Below are positions 6,893 through 12,896 of a stretch of DNA of 14,162 nucleotides, piece by piece. The stretch is taken from NCBI GenBank assembly GCA_002371375.1, contig DFIB01000139.1, positions 1 through 14,162 on the forward strand. The letters are read 5' to 3'. A program made the translations under genes and the position numbers. Origin of the DNA: Mageeibacillus sp. UBA3708. GTDB taxonomy: Bacteria; Bacillota; Clostridia; Saccharofermentanales; Saccharofermentanaceae. Under the pieces are notes generated by a model. The model had not been told where the DNA came from and did no database searches. It saw nothing but the letters and a program-made list of their open reading frames with translations. The first letter of the stretch is position 1. Each line of letters starts with the position of its first letter.

Positions 6893-9124
6893 ATGAACAG
6901 ATTAAATAAGTTACGGCTGCAGGTTATGGCTTTATTGAGTACATCTGCCATCGCGTTTACATCATTTGCCGTTATGGCGGAGGGTAAAGAAGCGTTCCCT
7001 ATAGGAACTCCTCTTTACACGGGTGAGAATTTTGATGCTCACGCTGATGATAATCTGCTTACTTTCAGTAACGTCCCGGAAGGAACGGAAGCATACAGGA
7101 TATTGCAATACCATGAAGTAACTTATTATCCTGCCAAAACGAACTGGACAGATAAGGCTATATCCCACAATGATAAGCTGATTACCCTTTTGGATACGGA
7201 TCTCCTCAGTAATTATTCTTTCAGAACATTCAATGATTTCTGCATCCTCCGTGAGGAGGGCGTTAGGGAAGTGTATTTCGAGAGGACAAATGACAGTATC
7301 TTCCTGAAGTTCCCTGATAATGTGAGGTTGGTCTCTCCTTCTTCATCCAAGGGGACGGCAAGTTTTGATCCTAACCAGTATGCCTATGTTAAGTACTGTG
7401 AGTTTGAGAACGGATCTCTTGTACAAAAGGATGCCCCCGCGGGTAGTTTTGGATATGACCTTGAAGCAGATGTATCAAGATCTTCGGATCAGGATATCAG
7501 GATGGAATGGATCAATACCGATATTAAGCTCGCACAGGATTCATTTGTGTTCACAGGCGAACAGATCAAGCCGGAGATACTCGGTTTGAGTGAATATGTT
7601 GAGGGAACGGATTATTCCGTCACTTACGATGATACGTTCATGCCGGGCTCTCACAAGGTGACGGTAACTCCGCTTATACCGGGAAGGGTAACCGGAGTTG
7701 CGATGGAATTGACCTATACGATAACGGAGCCTTCCGGATACTGCGGAGATCCTGAAGAGAACATCAGCTGGGCGCTGGATCCGGAGAGCAGAACGCTGAC
7801 CTTTAAGGGTTCGGGCGAGATAAAGGATTACTCATATTCCGGCAGGGCACCATGGGCATCAGTGAGTCCTTATGTCGAGAAGGTTGATATCGGAATGAAT
7901 ATTACGCGGATAGGTAATTATGCTTTTGCCGATTGTTCCGATATTGTTTCCGTCTCGATGCCCGAGAGCATTACGGATATCGGAGATTATGCTTTCAGCG
8001 GATGCTCATCTCTTGAGGAGATCACGATCAATCAGCAGGTAACAAGCATCGCAAGCACGGCTTTTACGGATTGTACGGGGATGAATGATATCTATTGCTA
8101 TGCCCCCAGGTATGCATGGAAGAATGGTGCGTATTATTCCTGCTTCAAGAGGGAAGCAAAGACCGTGTGCCACCTGCCCAGATCACTTTACAATGAATAT
8201 GCTCTCACCCCTCACGATTATGATCTGAACCTCAGTTATGACGAGGATGATTCTATGCAGACTGTTCGCATGTACGGTTATCAGATGTCACTTCGCGACG
8301 GACTGCTGAAAGTGGATTTCTATTTGGAAGACCTTTACAAAATGCAGACTGAGGCATGGGGATATATCCGTTTTACCGATGCTGACGGAAATGTTACGAA
8401 AGATGAAAAATATCATTTGGCCGGCTCTAGTGATAAAACTGTCGGTTATTTCACTTACTCCATGCCGGCCAAGAATATTAACGATCCTGTCAAGGCTCAG
8501 TTATTCAGCATGAACGGTGATGCAATAAGTCCCGAGTATACTTTCTCTGCAGCTGAGTATGCCGATTACATCCACAGTCATCCTTCTGATTTTGATGACG
8601 GTAAGTACAGCGGGCTTATTGAGGCTCTGTTGAGCTACTGCGCATGCGCTCAGAATGCCTTCGGCCATGATGCATATCCTATGGAATACTCTTATGTAAA
8701 CGATTCATTCAGTCAGGATGAACTTGATCAGATCAAATCAGATCTGGCAAATGAGTATTCGGATTATGACATGGGTGATATCAAAGATATTTTCTGCGGA
8801 TCAAGTCTCTTGCTCAAATCCGGAACATCCCTCAAGCTTTACTTTGCGAAAGACAGTGTAGAACTCTCCGGAACCGTTCCTAATGTCAGGATAGACAACA
8901 CTGCATCATTGAAGTACACTTTCATTTATGTCGATAATATCAGCTGGTACGCGCTCGGACAGGACTTCAGTATCGGGCTCAGATCCGGGGATAAGGATTC
9001 AGAGATATCAGTATCTCCTCTGGTCTACTGTTACAAAGTGCTTGACGGTGATTACGACATCAAGGTAAAGAATGCGGCTGCATCGCTTTATAAGCTGTAT
9101 CAGGAAGCTTATAGATTACACTGA
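6893..9124 (+). CDS. Secreted BspA-type leucine-rich-repeat protein with shared C-terminal module
   Basis: The protein has 743 residues. The Sec signal peptide has a basic MNRLNKLRLQ, a hydrophobic core at 11-26 and a probable cut after VMA29. Residues ~30-210 are unrecognised and rich in Asp, Tyr and Phe. Residues ~213-278 look like a small immunoglobulin-like domain of the FTGEQIKPEI ... GTDYSVTYDD type. Residues ~283-404 begin with the CG...WALDPESRTLTFKGSG cap that often precedes BspA LRRs, followed by about three LRR units (GNYAFADCSDIVSVSMPE, GDYAFSGCSSLEEITIN, STAFTDCTGMNDIYCY). Residues ~461-743 repeat the C-terminal module of the 868-aa protein at 480-3086. There is no sortase motif or transmembrane anchor. 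GGGAG at 6881-6885 supports the start, 12 bases after rnhB. BspA-type LRRs often mediate adhesion; the ligand here is unknown. Confidence 0.85.
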   Translation: MNRLNKLRLQVMALLSTSAIAFTSFAVMAEGKEAFPIGTPLYTGENFDAHADDNLLTFSNVPEGTEAYRILQYHEVTYYPAKTNWTDKAISHNDKLITLLDTDLLSNYSFRTFNDFCILREEGVREVYFERTNDSIFLKFPDNVRLVSPSSSKGTASFDPNQYAYVKYCEFENGSLVQKDAPAGSFGYDLEADVSRSSDQDIRMEWINTDIKLAQDSFVFTGEQIKPEILGLSEYVEGTDYSVTYDDTFMPGSHKVTVTPLIPGRVTGVAMELTYTITEPSGYCGDPEENISWALDPESRTLTFKGSGEIKDYSYSGRAPWASVSPYVEKVDIGMNITRIGNYAFADCSDIVSVSMPESITDIGDYAFSGCSSLEEITINQQVTSIASTAFTDCTGMNDIYCYAPRYAWKNGAYYSCFKREAKTVCHLPRSLYNEYALTPHDYDLNLSYDEDDSMQTVRMYGYQMSLRDGLLKVDFYLEDLYKMQTEAWGYIRFTDADGNVTKDEKYHLAGSSDKTVGYFTYSMPAKNINDPVKAQLFSMNGDAISPEYTFSAAEYADYIHSHPSDFDDGKYSGLIEALLSYCACAQNAFGHDAYPMEYSYVNDSFSQDELDQIKSDLANEYSDYDMGDIKDIFCGSSLLLKSGTSLKLYFAKDSVELSGTVPNVRIDNTASLKYTFIYVDNISWYALGQDFSIGLRSGDKDSEISVSPLVYCYKVLDGDYDIKVKNAAASLYKLYQEAYRLH
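8273..9121 (+). other. Shared C-terminal secreted-protein module, copy 2
   Basis: Residues ~461-743 of the 743-aa protein. GSSLLLKSGTSLKLYF (636-651) aligns with GASLILKSETKLALYF of copy 1. YVDNISWYALGQDFSI (679-694) aligns with TIDNIKAYDLDKDFTI. SPLVYCYKVLDGDYD (708-722) aligns with SPMNYCQTVLAGDYD. LIEALLSYCACAQNAFGHD (575-593) aligns with LIKALITYGGYVQQYFGYN. Identity is moderate, so the copies are old paralogues and not a recent duplication. Confidence 0.75.
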
Positions 9125-9137
9125 ATACTGACATAAG

Positions 9138-9308
9138 ATGAATCGTAAAATGACATATTCCAAGAAATTCTTCGCGTTTATTCTCATAGCCGTAATGATA
9201 GCGTGCATTATACCTGTGCAGGTGTTTGCAGCAAAGGAAAACGGCTGGGAGAAGGATGGCAACGACTGGTATTACTATGAGGACGGAGTTGCCGTCAGGA
9301 ATGCCTGA
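9138..9308 (+). pseudogene. Remnant of a secreted cell-wall-binding-repeat protein (56 codons)
   Basis: An ATG at 9138 opens 56 codons. They encode a signal peptide (MNRKMTYSKK, a hydrophobic stretch at 11-29, a probable cut near VFA31) and then exactly one unit resembling the choline/glucan-binding cell-wall repeat: NGWEKDGNDWYYYEDGVAV. It stops at TGA 9306-9308, where intact proteins usually continue with many such units. No ribosome-binding site is visible 5-10 bases before the ATG. The infC promoter begins only 25 bases downstream. The same frame stays open to 9515, but that stretch overlaps the infC promoter and leader and does not resemble repeats. I read this as a truncated gene left by deletion or a nonsense change; a functional small secreted peptide is possible but less likely. 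Confidence 0.55.
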
Positions 9309-9332
9309 ATCCCTACGATTAAGATTAAATGC

Positions 9333-9361
9333 TTGACAACAGAAGGAAATCACGCTAATAT
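9333..9361 (+). promoter_or_regulatory. Promoter of the infC-rpmI-rplT operon
   Basis: A perfect -35 TTGACA (9333-9338) is followed after 17 bases by TAATAT (9356-9361), a 4/6 match to the -10 consensus. An overlapping alternative is TATACA at 9359-9364. The predicted start near 9368 gives a leader of about 140 bases before infC. Confidence 0.7.
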
Positions 9362-9367
9362 ACACAA

Positions 9368-9507
9368 GTCAATCAAAGCAGAACTTTCCGTTCTCACCTC
9401 AAGCTTAGGTAAAGAGGTCACAGACTTTATTATTGCTGTAAGGCAAAAGGGTTGTTGTGAGAACGGATCGGAAGTCCGTTCTTTTTTATGTTTGGAGGTG
9501 AGTGAAC
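9368..9507 (+). promoter_or_regulatory. infC operon leader with terminator/antiterminator switch (L20-leader-type attenuator)
   Basis: Two mutually exclusive structures can be read. The terminator pairs GAACGGA (9461-9467) with TCCGTTC (9475-9481) before six T residues. The antiterminator pairs TCCGTTCTCAC (9387-9397) perfectly over 11 bp with GTGAGAACGGA (9457-9467), which removes the terminator's 5' arm. In Bacillus subtilis, ribosomal protein L20 represses this operon by transcription attenuation in its leader. The same position and logic make L20 the expected ligand here. The exact L20-binding fold cannot be proved by eye. Confidence 0.8.
9460..9487 (+). terminator. Regulated intrinsic terminator in the infC leader
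   Basis: A 7-bp stem, extendable by A9460 with T9482, has a 7-base loop (9468-9474) and is followed by six T residues at 9482-9487. It ends 6 bases before the infC ribosome-binding site, so it acts as an attenuator and not as an end-of-gene terminator. Confidence 0.82.
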
Positions 9508-10032
9508 ATCGCTAAGGGGGCTGAAACGCAGATGGTAGGCGACGCTATCAAGTTTGCACAGGTCAGACTGATAGATGCAGACGGTAACATGATCGGCGTA
9601 GTGCCTATCGAGAAGGCCAGAGAGATGGCTGATGAAGCAGATCTGGATCTTGTATGCATCTCGACTAATCCTGATAATCCTGTGTGCAGGATAATGGATT
9701 ACGGCAAATTCCTTTTCGAGAAGGGTAAGAGAGAGAAGGAAGCTAAGAAGAAGCAGAAAGAGACAGAACTTAAGGAAATTGGTTTGAAGCTCAATACAGA
9801 TGTTCATGACATCGAAGTAAAGAGGAAGGCAGCTATAAAGTTCCTGTCAAACGGCGACAGAGTCAAGGTGAATATCAGATTCCGCGGCCGTGAGATGGCT
9901 TTCCAGGACAAAGGCTATGAAGTGATGAACAGCTTCGCCGAAGGTCTTGCAGAGTACGGAACGATTGATAAGAAGGCTAAGACAGAAGGACGCAACATGG
10001 TCATGTATCTTACGCCTCTCAAGAAGAAGTAA
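9508..10032 (+). CDS. infC: Translation initiation factor IF-3
   Basis: IF-3 binds the 30S subunit, prevents premature 50S joining and checks the start codon and initiator tRNA. The family pattern is clear: FAQVRLIDADG near the start, CRIMDYGKF closing the N-domain, a Lys-rich linker helix (KGKREKEAKKKQKETELKEI), and the C-domain with NIRFRGREM and a final Lys-rich tail. I prefer ATC 9508 as start (174 residues): GGAGGTGA at 9494-9501 sits 6 bases upstream. GTG at 9502 abuts that site, and the first ATG at 9532 has only a G-rich run 11 bases upstream. AUU or AUC starts are characteristic of infC because IF-3 discriminates against them and so controls its own level. GTG 9502 would add two residues. 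The operon continues with rpmI and rplT. Confidence 0.95.
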   Translation: MAKGAETQMVGDAIKFAQVRLIDADGNMIGVVPIEKAREMADEADLDLVCISTNPDNPVCRIMDYGKFLFEKGKREKEAKKKQKETELKEIGLKLNTDVHDIEVKRKAAIKFLSNGDRVKVNIRFRGREMAFQDKGYEVMNSFAEGLAEYGTIDKKAKTEGRNMVMYLTPLKKK

Positions 10033-10054
10033 TTAATAACAGGAGGACAGTATA

Positions 10055-10252
10055 ATGCCTAAGCAGAAGACACACAGTTCATCAAAGAAAAGATTTAAGG
10101 TCACAGCAAGCGGTAAAGTGCTTCATAAGCAGTCATTCAGAAGCCATATCTTGAGCAAGAGACCTACAAAGAGAATGAGACATCTCCGTCATAGCCAGGT
10201 TTGTGCAGATGCAAACGCTAAGGTTATCAAGAAGATGATCCCTTACGCTTGA
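10055..10252 (+). CDS. rpmI: Large ribosomal subunit protein L35
   Basis: The 65-residue basic protein begins [20 protein letters not shown] and contains the [16 protein letters not shown] segment typical of bacterial L35. It belongs to the 50S subunit. Length is normal for the family. AGGAGG at 10041-10046, eight bases upstream, fixes ATG 10055. It is the middle gene of the infC operon, 22 bases after infC and 34 before rplT. No separate promoter or terminator is visible on either side, so it should share the leader control. Confidence 0.98.
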   Translation: MPKQKTHSSSKKRFKVTASGKVLHKQSFRSHILSKRPTKRMRHLRHSQVCADANAKVIKKMIPYA

Positions 10253-10286
10253 TTAGAAGTTTTATCGTGATTAGGAGGAAATAAAT

Positions 10287-10640
10287 ATGTCCAGAGTAAA
10301 GAGAGGCATTCGTACAAGAGCACGTCATCATAAGATCCTTAAGCAGGCTAAGGGATACTGGGGCCACAAGAGCAAGCTGTTCAAGGTTGCTAACCAGGCT
10401 GTACTTAAGTCAGGTAACTACGCTTACCGTGACAGGAAGCAGAAGAAGAGAGATTTCCGTAAGCTTTGGATCGTTCGTATCAATGCAGCTTGCAGACTCA
10501 ATGATATGAGCTACAGCAAGTTCATGGGCGGACTCAAGAAGGCCGGAATCGACCTCGACCGTAAGGTTCTGTCTGATATCGCTATTACAGATCCTACAGG
10601 CTTCACAGCACTTGTTGAGAAGGCAAAGGCTGCTATCTGA
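10287..10640 (+). CDS. rplT: Large ribosomal subunit protein L20
   Basis: The 117-residue protein has the standard L20 N-terminus, [20 protein letters not shown], an extended basic arm that threads into 23S rRNA early in 50S assembly. The globular part contains [23 protein letters not shown], also diagnostic. AGGAGG at 10273-10278 lies 8 bases before ATG 10287. L20 is the known autorepressor of this operon in Firmicutes through the leader RNA, which fits the attenuator upstream of infC. A GC-rich terminator follows. Confidence 0.98.
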   Translation: MSRVKRGIRTRARHHKILKQAKGYWGHKSKLFKVANQAVLKSGNYAYRDRKQKKRDFRKLWIVRINAACRLNDMSYSKFMGGLKKAGIDLDRKVLSDIAITDPTGFTALVEKAKAAI

Positions 10641-10668
10641 TAACAGGTTATTGAGTTGGATAAAGAAT

Positions 10669-10703
10669 GCCCCGGGTGGATGGTTCGCCCGGGGTGTTTC
10701 TTG
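10669..10703 (+). terminator. Terminator of the infC-rpmI-rplT operon
   Basis: A 9-bp stem with one G-U pair (CCCCGGGTG 10670-10678 with CGCCCGGGG 10686-10694) has a 7-base loop. It is followed by an interrupted T tract (TGTTTCTTGTTTG). It lies 29 bases after the rplT stop. Confidence 0.82.
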
Positions 10704-10777
10704 TTTGTTGGATCGCGCGAAAGCTATAGTAATACTATGCCTGACCGGTCCGTTAACGGCAGACGCGAGAATCCTGT

Positions 10778-10898
10778 TTCCGCGAGATTTTAAGATTCTT
10801 CCGCAGAATTTGCGGAAAGATTTCTGATTTTTGCGGAATCCGCAGGATTTAAGATTTTTTCCGCATTTTCTGCGGAAGGATTGCTGTTTTCTGCGGAA
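10778..10898. repeat. Periodic TTCCGCA / TGCGGAA inverted-repeat cluster (21-bp and 60-bp periods)
   Basis: TTCCGC-type heptamers occur at 10778, 10799, 10838 (ATCCGCA) and 10859. Their complement TGCGGAA occurs at 10811, 10832, 10871 and 10892. Both series have intervals of 21, 39 and 21 bases. They build three small hairpins (10799-10817, 10832-10844, 10859-10877). Positions 10799-10838 match 10859-10898 at about 32 of 40 bases, so the core is a 60-bp tandem duplication. The remaining sequence of the 10704-11067 gap has no gene I can support. Confidence 0.75.
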
Positions 10899-11067
10899 AC
10901 GGCGTGGGGGAGATATATTGACCGGTGAGTCACAACTCTGATTGCATGAGTGGCTTGATCATATAAGACGACCGGGGCCCACATCAACCTATCCGGCTCA
11001 GGTGGCGGTGTAAAACATACATTAGCGCGGGCGCGTACTCACATCTATCCACCGGATTCCGCTAATA

Positions 11068-11118
11068 ACCAAAAGGGCCGGCCGCTGTGATCGTGTCACT
11101 TTGGCCGGCCCTTTTGGT
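11068..11118 (-). terminator. Strong hairpin terminator downstream of the lipoprotein gene
   Basis: A perfect 16-bp inverted repeat (11068-11083 with 11103-11118, core AAAAGGGCCGGCC / GGCCGGCCCTTTT) encloses a 19-base loop that itself holds a GTGA/TCAC pair. It lies 21 bases beyond the 3' end of the minus-strand gene. The symmetrical A/T ends could let it work in both directions. Confidence 0.8.
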
Positions 11119-11139
11119 CTTCATCAAGTTCAGCTGTTA

Positions 11140-11841
11140 TCAGCCTCCGAGAATGGGCTTATCCGGGATTGCGTCTCCGCCTTCATCGGGTGTGTTCTCT
11201 GAGCTTGCATCATATTTTGCAAGGTTCTCGGGAATTGTTCCGGTTACGCTCTTGATAGCCTCGTCGATCTTTGCATATTCGTCAGATGCGAGTTTTGCAG
11301 CTGCTTCATCAGAGTCATTCTCGCCTGCGCTCTTGCCGCCGATAACGTAGATTACCAGGCTGTCGATCTTGTAGATCCTGCCGCCCTCAACTTTTGCAAC
11401 GCCGAAAGGATACTGATGGATGTAGTGAACTGTCTGCTGGAAGTCAGCCTCACATGCCTTTACGACTTCGTCTGCGTAGGCTGCGTCACTGCACTTTGCG
11501 ATAACTACCTTATCTGTATCAACAGAAGGGATCTCTGCCTGCTTGACGATATAGCTCTCGATCTTTGTCATATCAAGATCTGCGAGAGGCGTGAGGTAAA
11601 GATCATCTGCCGCAACTTCGACTGTCGACAGGTAATCTGCACCGAGCTTGCTTGCGATAGCAGCTTCAATGTCCTTAGGCTCTGCTGCAATTGCTGCTGA
11701 CTGCCCGCTCTGTGAGCTCTGTGAGCTCTGTGCACTCTGCTCGCTCTGCGCGGAGCTGTCTGATGTTTGGGTTTTGGATGCGCATGCTGCCATTGATAAT
11801 GCCATGCATGCTGCAAGTACGGATGTCATTACTCTTTTCAT
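11140..11841 (-). CDS. DUF4358-like lipoprotein
   Basis: The 233-residue protein starts with a lipoprotein signal peptide, MKRVMTSVLAACMALSMAAC, whose lipobox LSMAAC ends at Cys20, so it should be anchored to the outer face of the membrane. A Ser/Gln/Ala-rich linker occupies ~22-50. A folded part at ~55-175 starts with IEAAIASKLGADYLSTVE and ends with the strand IYKIDSLVIYVIGG, preceded by YPFGVAKVEGGRIY; this resembles DUF4358, a Firmicutes lipoprotein family of unknown function. The C-terminus (~205-233) is Gly/Pro/Asp-rich and probably disordered. ATG 11841 is preferred over in-frame upstream starts because AAGGGGG (11850-11856, read on the minus strand) lies 8 bases away and the signal peptide begins there. 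It is a single-gene unit, ended by the hairpin at 11068-11118 and divergent from the gene at 12165. Confidence 0.82.
   Translation of the reverse strand: MKRVMTSVLAACMALSMAACASKTQTSDSSAQSEQSAQSSQSSQSGQSAAIAAEPKDIEAAIASKLGADYLSTVEVAADDLYLTPLADLDMTKIESYIVKQAEIPSVDTDKVVIAKCSDAAYADEVVKACEADFQQTVHYIHQYPFGVAKVEGGRIYKIDSLVIYVIGGKSAGENDSDEAAAKLASDEYAKIDEAIKSVTGTIPENLAKYDASSENTPDEGGDAIPDKPILGG
11708..11752. repeat. Five 9-bp tandem units encoding the Ser/Gln linker of the lipoprotein
   Basis: Five units of CTCTGTGAG and its variants follow each other without gaps (11708, 11717, 11726, 11735, 11744). On the coding strand each unit gives three residues of the xQS type. The first two units are identical, so copy number could vary between strains. 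Confidence 0.7.
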
Positions 11842-11884
11842 ATCTATAACCCCCTTCGAGTTATTTGTCTTACGACACCTGCTA

Positions 11885-11890
11885 ATTATC
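11885..11890 (-). promoter_or_regulatory. Possible extended -10 promoter of the lipoprotein gene
   Basis: Read on the minus strand, TGA precedes GATAAT (5/6 match to TATAAT), with no convincing -35. Transcription would start near 11877, about 36 bases before the ATG. Confidence 0.4.
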
Positions 11891-12029
11891 TCATACCGCC
11901 CCGAAATAATAATGAAACGAGTGTCACAACAATTGAGCCCTGTATGCTGTTTTTTTTGTTCAATAATCAGCCGCCGGATGACATTGGATGGCATTGCTGA
12001 CATATTTATCCGAATAATTGCCCAAACTG

Positions 12030-12038
12030 TGTTATAAT
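12030..12038 (+). promoter_or_regulatory. Extended -10 promoter for the unknown gene / activase operon
   Basis: TGT at 12030-12032 lies directly before a perfect TATAAT at 12033-12038. No -35 is recognisable at the usual spacing (12010-12015 is CCGAAT). A start near 12045 gives a leader of about 120 bases to ATG 12165. Confidence 0.6.
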
Positions 12039-12046
12039 GCTACGCG

Positions 12047-12067
12047 TATAATTATTATAATAATAAT
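12047..12067. repeat. AT-only trinucleotide tract with a 14-bp perfect palindrome
   Basis: The tract is made only of A and T in ATT/AAT triplets and includes the palindrome ATTATTATAATAAT at 12051-12064. It lies at the predicted transcription start of the downstream operon. It may be an easily melted start region or an operator half-site pair. Confidence 0.5.
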
Positions 12068-12164
12068 GGAGTCATGCTCAGTGCACAGATATATTTTCAA
12101 CAGCCGCGATATAGCAGCGTACATCAAATACTTCTCGGTGCCCCAGTATCTGGAGGTATCTTAT

Positions 12165-12896
12165 ATGCAGTATATCTTCAATCTCGGTCCGACGGTTCTG
12201 GCCGTTCCGCTCACGAGAGATTTTGAGTCGTTTAAGAAGGACGTTTACAGGGAGCTTTATTTCCTGTGGGCGAACGGATTTGAGGATGAGAAGAGCGATA
12301 TAGCATGCATGATCGAGAGGGGACAGCTGACTCTTGTGTGTGATCAGGAATGCATCAACCTGGAATCATACATGAAGCTGATCACGCTTCACCTGATATT
12401 TACAAGGAGCCTGCCGTATGCAAATCTCAATTTCTACGGGCTTCCGCTGCAGCTTGGGATCAAGTGTGATTTCGCGATATATGAGCGCAATGTTGTGCTT
12501 ATTACCGAAGCGCTGCAGCTCAAGGTAACGGACCGGTTCGGCAATCCTTTCGATCTGAATAAGGGCGTGCCGGATGAGCTGCTAAGGCTGTCGCTGAGCG
12601 ATGAACTCAAGGATATGCTCAATGCCAGCGCAGACTTCAAGCAGGCGCTGAGGGAAGCACAGAAGGAACATATGAGAGAGCTTCGCGAGAATTCGCTGAA
12701 GGTTTTCGGTGATATGAATAAGAGAAGGGGAAGGACGTACAGGAGCCATCAGTCGGCGATAATGACTGCAAGGTCCCAGCGTGAGAAGAAGGTCGGAACT
12801 TCGCTTTACGACGGTATGAATATCAATCCTTCCAGCAACAGGCAGCCGAAGGGTGCGCCTGACATAAACAAAGCAAATACCAAAGGAGATAAGTAA
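12165..12896 (+). CDS. Uncharacterised 243-aa cytoplasmic protein coupled to the activase gene
   Basis: I do not recognise this family. ATG 12165 has the best ribosome-binding site (GGAGG 12152-12156, eight bases upstream). In-frame alternatives are GTG 12081 (GGAG nine bases upstream; 271 residues) and ATG 12066 (no site). Residues 1-150 look like a mixed alpha/beta domain with MQYIFNLGPTVLAVPL at the start, an amphipathic helix at ~19-36, and Cys at 48, 59, 63 and 101. Residues ~156-182 form a charged helix (FKQALREAQKEHMRELRENS). Residues ~185-243 are basic, rich in Arg, Lys, Asn and Pro, and probably disordered, so nucleic-acid or ribosome contact is conceivable. There is no signal peptide or membrane segment. 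Its TAA overlaps the next ATG by one base, so the two proteins are probably made together. Confidence 0.75.
   Translation: MQYIFNLGPTVLAVPLTRDFESFKKDVYRELYFLWANGFEDEKSDIACMIERGQLTLVCDQECINLESYMKLITLHLIFTRSLPYANLNFYGLPLQLGIKCDFAIYERNVVLITEALQLKVTDRFGNPFDLNKGVPDELLRLSLSDELKDMLNASADFKQALREAQKEHMRELRENSLKVFGDMNKRRGRTYRSHQSAIMTARSQREKKVGTSLYDGMNINPSSNRQPKGAPDINKANTKGDK

Noticed and set aside
9333..9515. 60-codon plus-strand frame starting at a TTG
   Set aside because: The TTG is the -35 box of the infC promoter, and the frame runs through the attenuator and the infC ribosome-binding site.
10612..10827. 71-aa plus-strand frame starting inside rplT
   Set aside because: It overlaps the rplT 3' end and runs through the operon terminator hairpin; no family features.
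10778..10898. Possible CRISPR array
   Set aside because: Repeat words are only 7 bases, alternate in orientation, and the intervening segments resemble each other; no cas genes are present.
10790..10987. Minus-strand 65-aa frame with a seven-residue periodic Ser-Ala-Glu-Asn pattern
   Set aside because: The peptide period simply mirrors the 21-bp DNA repeats. The start is TTG with only a weak upstream site, and the sequence forms tandem hairpins, so non-coding is more likely.
11648..12037. 129-aa plus-strand Cys/Leu-rich frame
   Set aside because: It is the complement of the lipoprotein's Ser/Gln repeat and signal peptide; the minus-strand gene has a lipobox and ribosome-binding site.
12018..12164. 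N-terminal extension of the unknown protein from TTG 12018 or ATG 12066
   Set aside because: TTG 12018 lies upstream of the -10 box and would not be in the transcript. ATG 12066 has no ribosome-binding site, whereas ATG 12165 has a well-spaced GGAGG.
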